Source of the DNA: Streptomyces sulphureus DSM 40104
GTDB taxonomy: Bacteria > Actinomycetota > Actinomycetes > Streptomycetales > Streptomycetaceae
NCBI RefSeq assembly: GCF_000381025.1
Contig: NZ_KB905819.1
Coordinates: 1-64,000 of the forward strand
Length of the DNA stretch: 64,000 nucleotides
Direction of reading: 5' to 3'
Shown: positions 51,381 through 60,812 of the stretch, piece after piece
Layout of the letters: the number at the start of each line of letters is the position of its first letter
How positions within the stretch are numbered: the stretch's first letter is position 1
The notes under the pieces: generated by a model
What the model was told of the DNA's origin: nothing
The model's input: only the letters and a program-made list of their open reading frames with translations
Database searches by the model: none
Translations under genes and position numbers: made by a program

Positions 51381-52798
51381 GGTCGGACCACCTGAGTCAT
51401 CTCGGCGTCGGGTGACGGTGCGGGCGCGGGGGCCGGGCGGCGCGCTGTGTCGCTGATCCGCATCAGGATGCCGACCAGCGCCCAGTTCGCGATCACCGAG
51501 GAACCGCCGTACGCCAGGAAGGGCATCGTCATGCCGGTGAGCGGGATGAGCCCCATCACGCCGCCCGCGACGACGAAGACCTGGAGCCCGAAGGCGCCGG
51601 AGAGGCCGATCGCGAGGAGCTTGCCGAAGGGGTCGCGGGCGGCGAGCGAGATCCGCACGCCGCGTTCGACGATGAGGCCGTAGATGAGCAGCAGCGCCAT
51701 CATGCCGGTGAGGCCGAGCTCCTCGCCGACGGTCGCGAGGATGAAGTCGGAGTTGGCCGCGAAGCCGATGAGGTCGGAGTTGCCCTGTCCGAGCCCCGTG
51801 CCGAGGACGCCGCCCGAGCCGAACGCCCAGAGCGCCTGGGCGACTTGGTCGCTCTGCGCCATCGTCTCCTCGGCGAACGGGTGGAGCCACGCCTGGACGC
51901 GGTCCTGCACGTGCGGCTCGAAGGAGGCGACGGCGACGGCGCCCACCGCCGAGAGCACCAGGCCGAAGACGATCCAACTGGTGCGCTCGGTGGCGACGTA
52001 GAGCATGATGACGAAGAGGCCGAAGAAGAGGAGCGAGGTGCCCAGGTCGGTCTCGAAGACGAGGATCATCAGGCTCAGCGCCCAGATCACGAAGATCGGC
52101 CCGAGGTCGCGCCCGCGCGGCAGGTACATCCCCATGAAACGCCGGCTGGCGAGCGCGAGCGCATCCCGCTTCACCATGAGATAGCCGGCGAAGAAGACAG
52201 CGATGATGATCTTCGCGAACTCGGCGGGCTGGATGGTGAATCCGGCGATGTTGATCCAGATCCGTGCGCCGTTGACCGGTTTGAAGAAGACCGGCAGGAC
52301 GAGCAGGACCAGCGCGGCCACCATGGAGATGTAGGTGTACCGCTGCAGGACGCGGTGGTCCTTGAGGAGCAGCAGCACGCCGACGAAGAGCGCGATACCG
52401 ATGGCCGAGTACATCAACTGCCCCGGCGCATCGGGACTGAAGGCCCCGAAGAGGTCCTCGGCGCGCTGATGCAGCCGCTCCGACTGGTCGAGGCGCCAGA
52501 TCAGCACCAGGCCGAAGCCGTTGAGGAGCGTGGCGAGCGGCAGCAGCAGCGGGTCGGCGTACGGCGCCCAACGGCGCACGACGAGGTGGCCGACGCCGGC
52601 GAGGAGGCCGAGCCCGAGCCCGTAGCCGAGCATGCCCGAGGGCAGCTCGTCATTGACTGCGAGGCCGACATTGGCGTAGGCGAAGACCGGGATCAGCACG
52701 GCGAAGACGAGCATCGCCAGTTCGGTGTTGCGCCGGCTGGGCAGGCCGCCGGAGGAGACCGTCGAATGACCGCCGGTATTGCTGATGTTGCTGCTCAT
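51377..52798 (-). CDS. FtsW/RodA/SpoVE-family lipid II polymerase
   Basis: 473 residues with about eleven membrane helices. SEDS motifs: NGARIWINIAGFTIQPAEFA, the catalytic-region Asp in LVFETDLGTSLLFFGLFV, FGSGGVLGTGLGQGNSDLIG, AANSDFILATVGEELGLTG, PLTGMTMPFLAYGGSSVIAN. Forms a polymerase pair with PbpA. In S. coelicolor the homologue of this locus acts in sporulation or polar growth rather than as the main FtsW. Confidence 0.92.
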   Translation of the reverse strand: MSSNISNTGGHSTVSSGGLPSRRNTELAMLVFAVLIPVFAYANVGLAVNDELPSGMLGYGLGLGLLAGVGHLVVRRWAPYADPLLLPLATLLNGFGLVLIWRLDQSERLHQRAEDLFGAFSPDAPGQLMYSAIGIALFVGVLLLLKDHRVLQRYTYISMVAALVLLVLPVFFKPVNGARIWINIAGFTIQPAEFAKIIIAVFFAGYLMVKRDALALASRRFMGMYLPRGRDLGPIFVIWALSLMILVFETDLGTSLLFFGLFVIMLYVATERTSWIVFGLVLSAVGAVAVASFEPHVQDRVQAWLHPFAEETMAQSDQVAQALWAFGSGGVLGTGLGQGNSDLIGFAANSDFILATVGEELGLTGMMALLLIYGLIVERGVRISLAARDPFGKLLAIGLSGAFGLQVFVVAGGVMGLIPLTGMTMPFLAYGGSSVIANWALVGILMRISDTARRPAPAPAPSPDAEMTQVVRP

Positions 52799-52813
52799 CG
52801 TTGGCGCTGCCCC

Positions 52814-54397
52814 CTACGGCGCGGTGCACTGCTTGGCGAGCTCCTGCTGTTTCTCCGTCAGCCGGGGGCCGGGGGACGGGGAGCTTGAGCCCTTGCGGGT
52901 GCTGTCGTTGTCGTTGTCGGCGTGGTACGCGGAGGGGGCGACGACCGCGGAGCCGTCCTGGGTTCCCTGCCGGTCGGCGTCGCCGGGGTTGTTCTGCTCG
53001 TCCTTGCGCTCGGCCTTGTCGGAGCCGGAGCCCTTCTTCGGCTCCTCCTTGCGCTGCGAGACGACCTTGCAGACCTTCGCCTGCGCCGCGAGCTCGTCGA
53101 CCTTGTCCCGCGCGTCGCCGAGGCTTCCCGCGGGGATCGTCTCCTCGACCTCCTTGCGCTGGTAGTAGGGAAGGTACTTGAGTTCGATCTCGGGGCGGTC
53201 CTCGTAGACGTCGTGGAGCGCGACGCCCGCGAGCTCCTGGCTGATGCCGCGGTAGAGGGAGACGTGCTGATCGTTGGTGCCGACGTAGTACTGGTTCTGC
53301 GTCCAGCGCCAACCGCCGTACAGGCCGCCGCCGATGACGGCGAGGCCGACCGCGATCCACACCGAGCGCTTGAGCCACTTGCGGCCGCCGCCGGGCTTGC
53401 GGAAGTCGTCGTCCGAGTACGGCCCGAAGGTGCCGTCGGGCGGGGGCGGCCCCGAGTCCTGCGGGGGGCCGAAGCCCTCGGAGTTGCCCTGCGGCGGTAC
53501 GCCCTGGGTGCGGCCGAGTTCGGCGGCGCGGGCCGCCGGGGTCTGGAGGGTGCCCGGGTCCTCGCCGAGCGACTGCTGGTTCTCGGCGACGGCGCCGACG
53601 ATGACGGGGGTGTCGTTGAGGCGGCCGGTGAGGGTGTCGCTGTCGTCGACGTCGAGGACGTCCGCGACGATGCACGTGATGTTGTCGGGTCCGCCGCCGC
53701 GCAGGGCGAGTTGGATGAGCTCCTGGACCGTCTCCTGGGGGCCCTGGTAGCTGCCGAGCGCCTCCTCCATCGTCTGGTGGGAGACGACGCCGGAGAGGCC
53801 GTCGGAGCAGAGGAGGTAGCGGTCCCCCGCGCGGACCTCGCGGATCGAGAGGTCGGGCTCGACGTGGTCGCCGCTGCCGAGGGCGCGCATCAGCAGCGAG
53901 CGCTGCGGGTGCGTCGTCGCCTCCTCCTCGGTGATGCGGCCCTCGTCGACGAGGCGTTGGACCCAGGTGTGGTCCTGCGTGATCTGCGTGAGGGCGCCGT
54001 CTCTCAGGAGGTAGGCGCGGGAGTCGCCGACGTGGACGAGGCCGAGGCGGCGGCCGGTCCACAGGAGCGCGGTGAGGGTGGTGCCCATCCCCTCGAGCTG
54101 CTGGTCCTCCTCGACCATGACGCGCAGTTGCTCGTTGGCGCGCTGCACGGCCGAGCCGAGCGAGGTGAGGATGTCGGAGCCGGGGATGTCCTCGTCGAGT
54201 TGGACCATGGTGGAGATCACCTCGGAGGAGGCGACCTCGCCGGCGGCCTGGCCGCCCATGCCGTCGGCGACCGCGAGCAGCCGGGGCCCGGCGTAACCGG
54301 AGTCCTCGTTGTGCTCGCGGATCATGCCGTCGTGTGATCCGGCGGCAAAGCGCAGTGACAGGCTCATGCGCACCTCGCCTGTCGGCTCGGGGTACAT
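52814..54397 (-). CDS. PP2C-type Ser/Thr phosphatase PstP-like
   Basis: 527 residues. Start at ATG 54397 (MYPEPTGEVRMSLSLRF); ATG at 54367 is the shorter alternative. PP2C motifs: REHNEDSGYAG, LLAVADGMGGQAAGEVASSE, LVHVGDSRAYLLRDGALTQI, LCSDGLSGVVS, GGPDNITCIVADV, with the metal-binding Asp residues. After about residue 330 a membrane helix (SVWIAVGLAVIGGGLYGGW) leads to an extracellular domain of about 180 residues. It reverses PknB-type phosphorylation. Confidence 0.93.
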   Translation of the reverse strand: MYPEPTGEVRMSLSLRFAAGSHDGMIREHNEDSGYAGPRLLAVADGMGGQAAGEVASSEVISTMVQLDEDIPGSDILTSLGSAVQRANEQLRVMVEEDQQLEGMGTTLTALLWTGRRLGLVHVGDSRAYLLRDGALTQITQDHTWVQRLVDEGRITEEEATTHPQRSLLMRALGSGDHVEPDLSIREVRAGDRYLLCSDGLSGVVSHQTMEEALGSYQGPQETVQELIQLALRGGGPDNITCIVADVLDVDDSDTLTGRLNDTPVIVGAVAENQQSLGEDPGTLQTPAARAAELGRTQGVPPQGNSEGFGPPQDSGPPPPDGTFGPYSDDDFRKPGGGRKWLKRSVWIAVGLAVIGGGLYGGWRWTQNQYYVGTNDQHVSLYRGISQELAGVALHDVYEDRPEIELKYLPYYQRKEVEETIPAGSLGDARDKVDELAAQAKVCKVVSQRKEEPKKGSGSDKAERKDEQNNPGDADRQGTQDGSAVVAPSAYHADNDNDSTRKGSSSPSPGPRLTEKQQELAKQCTAP

Positions 54398-54434
54398 CCG
54401 CACGGTGCCCACCCTCCGGTCGTCATGTCGGTAA

Positions 54435-54938
54435 CTACTTCCGCAGCTCGATGACCGTCTTGCCGATACGGATCGGCTCTGAGGGCGGGATCGGCGTCGG
54501 TGTGGTGAGTCGGTTCCTGCCGAGGTAGGTGCCGTTGGTCGAACCGAGGTCCTCGACGATCCACCGGCCGTCGCGGTCCGGGTAGATCCTGGCATGGCGG
54601 CTGGAGGCGTAGTCGTCGTCGAGGACGATCGTGGAGTCGTGGGCGCGGCCGAGGGTGATCGTCTGGCCCTGGAGCGCGACCGTCGTGCCCGTCAACGAGC
54701 CCTCGGAGACGACGAGTTTGGTCGGCGCATTGCGCCCGCCCCGGCCCCTGCGGGACTCCTGCGGCTGACGCCGCTGCTGCTGGCGCTGCTGCGGACGCTG
54801 CCCCTCGCGGCGTGCGGCGCGCTGTGTCACCCGCGTTCCGAACAGGTCGCTCCTGATGACCTGCACGGACACGATGACGAACAGCCACAGCACGGCGAGG
54901 AAGCCCAACCGCATGACCGTCAGGGTCAGCTCTGACAT
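54435..54938 (-). CDS. fhaB: FHA-domain membrane protein FhaB
   Basis: 167 residues from ATG 54938. N-terminal membrane helix (MRLGFLAVLWLFVIVSVQVI), Arg/Gln-rich linker, then FHA domain: ITLGRAHDSTIVLDDDYASS, RHARIYPDRDGRWIVEDLGS, TNGTYLGRNRL. FHA binds phosphothreonine, so FhaB recruits PknB-type phosphoproteins to the wall-synthesis machinery. The Streptomyces/Mycobacterium order fhaA-fhaB-PP2C is preserved. Confidence 0.92.
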   Translation of the reverse strand: MSELTLTVMRLGFLAVLWLFVIVSVQVIRSDLFGTRVTQRAARREGQRPQQRQQQRRQPQESRRGRGGRNAPTKLVVSEGSLTGTTVALQGQTITLGRAHDSTIVLDDDYASSRHARIYPDRDGRWIVEDLGSTNGTYLGRNRLTTPTPIPPSEPIRIGKTVIELRK

Positions 54939-54948
54939 TGCCCCCGCT

Positions 54949-55770
54949 TCACCCTTCGGCTTGCCGGTAAATGATCGTGGTGCTGCCCACGACGATGCGC
55001 GAGCCGTCGCGGAGCGTAGCGCGAGTCGTGTGCTGCCCGTCCACCACGATTCCGTTTGTGGACCCCAGGTCCTGGACCGAGGGCGGGTTGCCCGTCCTGA
55101 TCTCGCAGTGCCTGCGCGAGACGCCCGGGTCGTCGATCCGCACGTCGGCCTCTGTGCTGCGGCCGAGGACGAGCGTGGCGCGGGAGATCTGGTGGCGGGT
55201 GCCGTTGATCTCGATCCAGCGCCGCGTCTCGGCCTTCGGCATCGGGCTGGACGCGCTCGGTGCGTACGACGGAGCGCTGCTCGGCATCGGGGGCGCGCCC
55301 GCCGGTGGCGGGGGGTAGCCGGAGGGTGTGGACGGGGGAGCGCCGCCGGGCGGCGGGCCCGCCTGCGGACTCTGCGGCGGGGGGGCCTGCGAGCTGCTCG
55401 ACGCGAGGGTGCGGCTGCGTACGCGGTAGAGGCCGGTGTCGAGGTCCTCCGCCTTCTCCAGATGGACCTTGATCGAGCCCATGAAGGTGTAGCGCTGCTG
55501 CTTGGCGTAGTCCCTGACCATGCTGGAGAGTTCGTCGCCGAGCTGGCCGGAGTACGGGCTGAGCCGGTCGTAGTCCGGGGTGCTGAGTTCGACGATGAAG
55601 TCGTTGGGGACGACCGTGCGCTCGCGGTTCCAGATCGTGGCGTTGTTGTCGCACTCACGCTGGAGGGCGCCCGCGATCTCCACGGGCTGCACCTCGGACT
55701 TGAACACCTTCGCGAAGGTGCCGTTGACGATGCCTTCGAGTCGCTGCTCGAAGCGCTTCATCACTCCCAC
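54949..55770 (-). CDS. fhaA: FhaA, DUF3662 plus FHA domain
   Basis: 273 residues from GTG 55770. N-terminal DUF3662 domain (MKRFEQRLEGIVNGTFAKVF, VEIAGALQRECDNNATIWNR, VVPNDFIVELSTPDYDRLSP), a Pro/Ser linker, and a C-terminal FHA domain (LVLGRSTEADVRIDDPGVSR, RHCEIRTGNPPSVQDLGSTN). First gene of the operon; FhaA scaffolds proteins phosphorylated by PknB at the pole or septum. Confidence 0.92.
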   Translation of the reverse strand: MGVMKRFEQRLEGIVNGTFAKVFKSEVQPVEIAGALQRECDNNATIWNRERTVVPNDFIVELSTPDYDRLSPYSGQLGDELSSMVRDYAKQQRYTFMGSIKVHLEKAEDLDTGLYRVRSRTLASSSSQAPPPQSPQAGPPPGGAPPSTPSGYPPPPAGAPPMPSSAPSYAPSASSPMPKAETRRWIEINGTRHQISRATLVLGRSTEADVRIDDPGVSRRHCEIRTGNPPSVQDLGSTNGIVVDGQHTTRATLRDGSRIVVGSTTIIYRQAEG

Positions 55771-56235
55771 GGTGCACCTCCTTCCCAGATGCCCTCGGCT
55801 CCCAGTGCTTCCCCCCAGTGTGGCCCGGGCGGTGCGCACACTGCGTCCGCGGTACTGCTTACTGATCGTATCCACGCGCGAGGGGAACGGCTGGTTCCCC
55901 GACGAGCGGCCGGACACGGGTGTTCGCGCTCACATCCGCTGCACTTCCGCGCCGGGAGTGTCCCCGCACGTGCAGCGACCACACAGGTTCGCACGGATCG
56001 TAGAGCGTCGACGCCGGTGTCCTGTAGCACGATACGGGCAGTCGGCCCGGCGGTGCAGCCGTGCTGGTGAGCGGGTACGCACCGTAGGCTCGCGAGCGCA
56101 CGCGGCGAGCGGCTTCGCTCGTGCCGGGCAGGGGCCTTCGGGCCTGACGGAACGGGTGTGAGGTGACCTCTTCCGGCGTGCTAATCTTCTCGAAGTCGTC
56201 AGGCGCCGGTCAGGCTGCGGACGGCGACACCCAAT
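55771..56235. other. fhaA upstream region
   Basis: About 465 bases holding the promoters of the minus-strand cell-wall operon and of tRNA-Leu. No coding frame is convincing. I see no clear consensus promoter box. Confidence 0.5.
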
Positions 56236-56322
56236 GCGCGAGTGGCGGAATAGGCAGACGCGCTGGATTCAGGTTCCAGTGTCCGAAAGGACGTGGGGGT
56301 TCAACTCCCCCCTCGCGCACCA
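56236..56322 (+). tRNA. tRNA-Leu(CAG)
   Basis: Acceptor GCGCGAG pairs with CTCGCGC near the 3' end, CCA is encoded, and a long variable arm marks a class II tRNA. Anticodon stem-loop CTGGA-TTCAGGT-TCCAG gives anticodon CAG. T arm GGGGG-TTCAACT-CCCCC. The gene is complete and usual at this position beside fhaA in Streptomyces. Confidence 0.95.
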
Positions 56323-56330
56323 CACATCAC

Positions 56331-56363
56331 GGCAGAGGCCCCAGTTGATCTGGGGCCTCTGCC
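56331..56363 (+). terminator. tRNA-Leu terminator
   Basis: Perfect 13-bp stem GGCAGAGGCCCCA / TGGGGCCTCTGCC, seven-base loop, followed by GTTTT. Classical intrinsic terminator, nine bases after the tRNA. Confidence 0.9.
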
Positions 56364-56674
56364 GTTTTCGCGTGCGACGGCCGTCGCGGCGCCCTCGGGG
56401 AGCGGCCCGGGCGACGGCCGCCCGTCCACCACGGCGCGTTCGGACGCGCGGGGACGCAGCGGCCGGTTTCTGCAGATTCGGTGCGGTTGCACCAGCGAGG
56501 ACCGCTTCGTTCACAGGGACAGTTCAATCGTTGCTGAACGGACACAACGTGGAGACCGGTTGATCAAAATGTGCGCGGACGCGTACACATCTTGCAGTGC
56601 GGTTTCTAGAGTGTGCTGGTTGTCCCGTACATCGGTGTACGGGCGTGTGCTGGAGAACACGACACGGGGGACAT

Positions 56675-57277
56675 ATGACAAGTCGCATTGCCATTGCCGG
56701 AAAGTCCCGCCTCACGGTGGAGATGATCGCCGAGTCGCTCAGCCGCGAAAGCGGGCTCGATGTCGTGGCCGTCGTCAGCAGCTACCAGCGGCTGGTCGAG
56801 GCCGTGGAGGAGCACGAGGCGGACGTCGCCCTGGTCGACTTGGAGCGTGTGCACGGGAGTTGGGCGCGGGCGACCGACGACATACGCCGGGTCCACCCCG
56901 GGTGCGGGGTGGCGCTGGTGCTGGACACACCGTCGCGCACGTTCGTCGACCAGGCTCTCAGAGCCGGCGTGCTGAGCATCATCTCCCGAACCGCAGGGCT
57001 GCGCAGGTTGATCGACTCGGTGCACGGGGTCGCGTCGGGACAGGTCGTCATCGACCCGCAACTACTCTCCGCGGGCCGCCCGGACGGGCCGCTGAGCGAC
57101 CGGGAGGCCGACGTGCTGCGGCTGACGGCCTCGGGTGCGTCGGTGAAGGAGATGGCGGGAGAGCTTTACCTGTCGGCCGGCACAATCCGCAACCTCGCCT
57201 CCGCTGCGATCAGGAAGCTCGACGCCCGCAACCGTTACGACGCCGTCCGCATCGCCAGCGAGCAGTGCTGGATCTGA
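56675..57277 (+). CDS. atypical NarL-type response regulator
   Basis: 200 residues from ATG 56675. The N-terminal part has a receiver-like fold (VALVDLERVHG keeps the Asp) but lacks the acidic pair near the start (IAGKSRLTVEMIAES) and the usual Lys (SIISRTAGLRRL). It probably works without phosphorylation. C-terminal LuxR HTH: PLSDREADVLRLTASGASVK, EMAGELYLSAGTIRNLASAA, IRKLDARNRYDAVRIA. No sensor kinase is adjacent. Convergent with the aminohydroxybenzoate operon; it may be that cluster's regulator. Confidence 0.85.
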   Translation: MTSRIAIAGKSRLTVEMIAESLSRESGLDVVAVVSSYQRLVEAVEEHEADVALVDLERVHGSWARATDDIRRVHPGCGVALVLDTPSRTFVDQALRAGVLSIISRTAGLRRLIDSVHGVASGQVVIDPQLLSAGRPDGPLSDREADVLRLTASGASVKEMAGELYLSAGTIRNLASAAIRKLDARNRYDAVRIASEQCWI

Positions 57278-57329
57278 ACGGCCCGTCGCTCGCCGGTTCC
57301 CGGTGGGGCCCCGGGAACCGGCGTCTCCC

Positions 57330-58442
57330 TCACTGCTCGCGGCAGAACTCGTCGATCGGGTAACCGACATGGCGGTCCGCCGTGGGCAGGTGGCCCAGCA
57401 CCCTGTCCCCCGGCGTGAGTTCGGTGCTGTTGAGCACGGCACCTCCCGGCCCGAGGACTCGCACGTGCCAGTCGTCCTGGAGGATGAGGTTGACGGCCTG
57501 CCCGTTCGGGGCCACCGCGTCCACGGAGATCAGCGGCCGCGTCTCGATCTTGACGCGCCCCACGTTGACCACGCGGGTGCGCCCCCGGGTGTCCACGGCC
57601 AACACCTTGCTGCCGGCGACGAGTTCGCTGAGGTAGCGGGTGCTGCCGCGGTCCGCGACGGTGTAGGAGTGGATGGCGCCCGCGTTGACGCGGAAGGGCC
57701 TCGTCGGCATGTAGGGCAGGGGATGGGTCTCGCTGACGCACAGGACCATCCCCTTCGAGTGCGAGCCGACGAGAATGCCCTCGTCCTTGCCGAGGTAGCT
57801 GCATGTGTCGACGCAGGCGCGTTCGCCCATACCGATGTGCGCGGTCGCCGTCACCGTGAGCTCGACGAGGTCCACCTCGCCCGTGACCGCACCGGCGGCC
57901 TGCCTCAGTGCGGTGGCGTCCCCGACCGCCCGTGCCGGCATCAGTACGCCGTCCGAACCGAGTTCGAGCACACCGAAGATGATCCCGGCCTCCTCGACAT
58001 CGGCAGCCCGGGTCAGGACGGTCCCCTCACGGCCGGCCGCTGCCGCGAGCACGATCTCCAGCGGGATCTTCGTCGGGTCGCGGAAGTCGAGCAGGCTCCA
58101 CTGCTCCGTGCGCGCCGCCTCGCAGGCCGTCTCCAGGGTCTCCGCGTCGACGATCTCGACGTAGCGGCCGAAGTCGGTCGACGGGTGCGCCGCGGCCAGC
58201 TTGGCGCGGTCGGCGGCGCTGCCGGCGACCACGACCAGGTCGGCGCCGGCGAAGGCGTCCACCGGTTCCCCGGCGTCGTGCACGAGCACACGGCGGACGG
58301 TCGGCGGCAGGTCAGCGAGGAGCCCCATGTCCGCCGCGACGACGGCGTCGATGCGTTGGTGCACCGCCTCCTCGAGGATCGCCGGCGCGCTCTCGTCGTC
58401 GGCTCCTCGTATGTCAAGCCAGCACAGCTTGCTCTCCGTCAC
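57330..58442 (-). CDS. 3-dehydroquinate synthase II family, 3-amino-4-hydroxybenzoate synthase (GriH-like)
   Basis: 370 residues from GTG 58442. Archaeal-type DHQ synthase II: CWLDIRGADDESAPAILEEA, SLLDFRDPTKIPLEIVLAAA, VEEAGIIFGVLELGSDGVLM, GMGERACVDTCSYLGKDEGI, VGSHSKGMVLCVSETHPLPY, RPFRVNAGAIHSYT. Bacterial genomes use this family mainly for secondary metabolism; GriH of grixazone and relatives convert the aldolase product to 3-amino-4-hydroxybenzoate. The aldolase gene upstream overlaps by 29 bases, making the pair diagnostic. Confidence 0.85.
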   Translation of the reverse strand: MTESKLCWLDIRGADDESAPAILEEAVHQRIDAVVAADMGLLADLPPTVRRVLVHDAGEPVDAFAGADLVVVAGSAADRAKLAAAHPSTDFGRYVEIVDAETLETACEAARTEQWSLLDFRDPTKIPLEIVLAAAAGREGTVLTRAADVEEAGIIFGVLELGSDGVLMPARAVGDATALRQAAGAVTGEVDLVELTVTATAHIGMGERACVDTCSYLGKDEGILVGSHSKGMVLCVSETHPLPYMPTRPFRVNAGAIHSYTVADRGSTRYLSELVAGSKVLAVDTRGRTRVVNVGRVKIETRPLISVDAVAPNGQAVNLILQDDWHVRVLGPGGAVLNSTELTPGDRVLGHLPTADRHVGYPIDEFCREQ

Positions 58443-59268
58443 GTTGCTGTCCCCTCGGTGTGTGGTCGGGTCCTGCGGCCGGCTCCGGGGCCGGCAACCG
58501 GTGTACGAGACGTGCCACCTGTTCCGCCGTCCGCTGCGGATCGGCGGACTGGAACACGTTGCGCCCCATGGCGACGCCCAGTGCGCCTCCGGCGAGCACC
58601 TCGTCGACGAAGGCGAGAACGCCGTCCTCCGTGCCCCGTTGCGGGCCGCCGGCGACGAGGAGCGGGACCGGGCAGGCTTCGGTGAGAGCCGCGAGGTCGT
58701 GCAGCGAACCGGGGAAGCACGTCTTGATCAGATCGACGCCCAGGTCGGCCGCTATGGTCACCGCGTGCGCCACGAGCGCGGGATCGTGCGGGTCGGCGAT
58801 GCGCGGGCCGCGGGGATACACCATGGCGAGCAACGGGAGGTTCCAGCGGTCGCACGCGTCCGAGACCCTGCCCAGGTCGGCTATCTGCCGACGCTCGTCG
58901 TCGGAGCCCAGGTTGACGTGCACGCTGACCGCGTCCGCGCCCAACCGCAGCGCGTCCTCCACCTCGGTGACGAGGTACTTGGCGTCGGGGTCCGGGGCCT
59001 GCCCCGTGCTCGCGTTGAGGTGGATGACGAGCGACATGTCGGCGAACCGCTCCGGGTGGATGTGCCGCACGCTGCCCTTGTGCACCACGATCCCGTCGAC
59101 GCCGCCCGCGGCGAGCTGCCCGGCGAGAAGGTCGATCGAGCTGTTCTTCGGCACCACGGGGCCGTCGCTGAGGGAGTGGTCGAGCGGCGTGATCAGCAAT
59201 CCGTCCGGCGTGTGGTGGTGCAGCCGCCGCAGGCGCAATGACCGCGCGAAATGCCCGTAAGGTCTCAT
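58414..59268 (-). CDS. class I aldolase for aminohydroxybenzoate formation (GriI-like)
   Basis: 284 residues from ATG 59268. DhnA-type aldolase barrel: DGLLITPLDHSLSDGPVVPK, VDGIVVHKGSVRHIH, VSVHVNLGSDDERRQIADLG, LLAMVYPRGPRI, DLIKTCFPGSLHDLAALTEA (Schiff-base Lys), PLLVAGGPQRGTEDGVLAFV, GVAMGRNVFQS. Matches 2-amino-3,7-dideoxy-heptulosonate synthase-like enzymes; GriI condenses aspartate semialdehyde with dihydroxyacetone phosphate. Coupled to the ligase gene upstream (ATGA). Confidence 0.86.
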   Translation of the reverse strand: MRPYGHFARSLRLRRLHHHTPDGLLITPLDHSLSDGPVVPKNSSIDLLAGQLAAGGVDGIVVHKGSVRHIHPERFADMSLVIHLNASTGQAPDPDAKYLVTEVEDALRLGADAVSVHVNLGSDDERRQIADLGRVSDACDRWNLPLLAMVYPRGPRIADPHDPALVAHAVTIAADLGVDLIKTCFPGSLHDLAALTEACPVPLLVAGGPQRGTEDGVLAFVDEVLAGGALGVAMGRNVFQSADPQRTAEQVARLVHRLPAPEPAAGPDHTPRGQQRDGEQAVLA

Positions 59269-60812
59269 TGCGCTTTCTTCCTTTCTCCGAGAATGACGGT
59301 GTCCGGTTTTCCGGACGGGCCGAGCGGAATCTCCTCCCACCACGAGAACGAATCCGGAACGTGCGCGGGGGAAAGACGGGCCGCCACGTGGTCGCGTAGT
59401 TCCTCCGTCGTGCAGCGCCTTCCGGCGCGTGGCTGGACGGCGGCCTCGAGGCCCTCGACATTTCCGGCGCCCCGGACTCCGTACACCGCGCAGTCCGCGA
59501 CGTCCGCATGCTGCAGCAGCACGTTCTGGACCGTCGCCGGATGGACTTTTATGCCGTTGACCTTGACGACGCTCCCGATCCGGCCCAGCAGACGGAGGTA
59601 GCCGTACCTGTCCCAGTGGCCGAGGTCCCCGGTGCGGAGCCAGCCGCTGCGTACCGTCGGCCCGGTGCGGTCCTCGTCGTCCAGGTAGCCGTCCATGAGC
59701 GTGGGCGATCTGACGCACACCTCGCCGGGCTCCGTCCCCTCGACCGGCTCGTCGGAGCCGGGGGGCCTGATCTCCATCTCCACCCAGGGGAACGGGCGTC
59801 CGACGCTGCCGAGGAGCTCCGGTTCCCGGTGGTCGAGCGGGGTGAGGGTACACATCCCGCCTGCCTCCGTGCTGCCGTAGAGCTGGGCGAGTACGTCCCC
59901 GAAGACCTCAACGGCCCGTGCGACACGGGACGGCGCGGCGACGGTGCCGCTGTAGAGGACCTGGCGGAGGGCCGGGAAGTCGGCCTCCTCGATTCCGGGA
60001 TGGTCGACGAGTTGGTAGAGGTGGGGCACCGCGAGGTAGAGGTCGGTCACCCCCTCCTCGGTGAGTGCCCGCAGGACGTCGGGCAGCCGGAATCCGTCGT
60101 GGAGTACGACCGTGCCGCCCGCCACGAGCGCCGCGTCCACCATCGTCGCCGTCGCATGGCTGATCGGCGTCACCGACAGCAGCGTGGGGCGGTGTTCCGG
60201 CGCGGCGGCGCCGAACGACAGGTCGACGAGCCGGTCCCGCACGCCGAACGAGCGGCGTACCAGCTTGGGGGTGCCGGTGGTGCCGCTGGTCAGGTCGACG
60301 ACTGCCAGGTCGTCCGGCGCGTAGGAGACGGCCGGCGGAGCTCCCTCGCCCTCGTACGGGGCCGTCCCGGCGAGGGTGACGACCGTCAAGTCCCGTACCT
60401 GCGCGCGGAGTTCGTCGCCGCGGGTGAGGAGGGGGCCGTCCACCGCGAGGACGCGGGCACCGGTGGCGCGCAGCAGCCGCACCTGTTCGGCCGCCGGCAG
60501 TTCCTCCGCGTCCGACCGGGCGTTCATGGACCGGATGTGGACGACGGCGGCACCGAGCAGGTGGCCGGCGTACCTTGCGGCGAGCATGGCGGCGCAGTTC
60601 GGTTCGGTGAGCACGGCGACGGTGTCGGCCGGGCGCACGCCCGCACGCGTCAGCGCTCTCGCCGCGCAGACCACGGAGGTGTGGAACTCGTCGGCCGTGA
60701 GGTTTTTCTTCCACGAACGCACGACGATTCTCGCCGGGTCGCTTTCAAGGTGTTCCAGAATTCGCAGAACGTAGTTCCGGTGGCTCGTGCTGTTCACCGG
60801 CGCCTGGCTCAT
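59265..60812 (-). CDS. aryl-AMP ligase (acyl-adenylate enzyme)
   Basis: 515 residues from ATG 60812. Adenylation motifs: VVDLTSGTTGTPKLVRRSFG, QLYGSTEAGGMCTL, LRTGDLGHWDRYGYLRLLGR, VKVNGIKVHPATVQNVLLQH, and the C-terminal catalytic Lys region PLGPSGKPDTV. No thiolation domain. First gene in the operon with the aldolase and the benzoate synthase, so the likely substrate is 3-amino-4-hydroxybenzoate, which it would activate for transfer. A CoA ligase of another aryl acid is the alternative. Confidence 0.82.
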   Translation of the reverse strand: MSQAPVNSTSHRNYVLRILEHLESDPARIVVRSWKKNLTADEFHTSVVCAARALTRAGVRPADTVAVLTEPNCAAMLAARYAGHLLGAAVVHIRSMNARSDAEELPAAEQVRLLRATGARVLAVDGPLLTRGDELRAQVRDLTVVTLAGTAPYEGEGAPPAVSYAPDDLAVVDLTSGTTGTPKLVRRSFGVRDRLVDLSFGAAAPEHRPTLLSVTPISHATATMVDAALVAGGTVVLHDGFRLPDVLRALTEEGVTDLYLAVPHLYQLVDHPGIEEADFPALRQVLYSGTVAAPSRVARAVEVFGDVLAQLYGSTEAGGMCTLTPLDHREPELLGSVGRPFPWVEMEIRPPGSDEPVEGTEPGEVCVRSPTLMDGYLDDEDRTGPTVRSGWLRTGDLGHWDRYGYLRLLGRIGSVVKVNGIKVHPATVQNVLLQHADVADCAVYGVRGAGNVEGLEAAVQPRAGRRCTTEELRDHVAARLSPAHVPDSFSWWEEIPLGPSGKPDTVILGERKKAQ

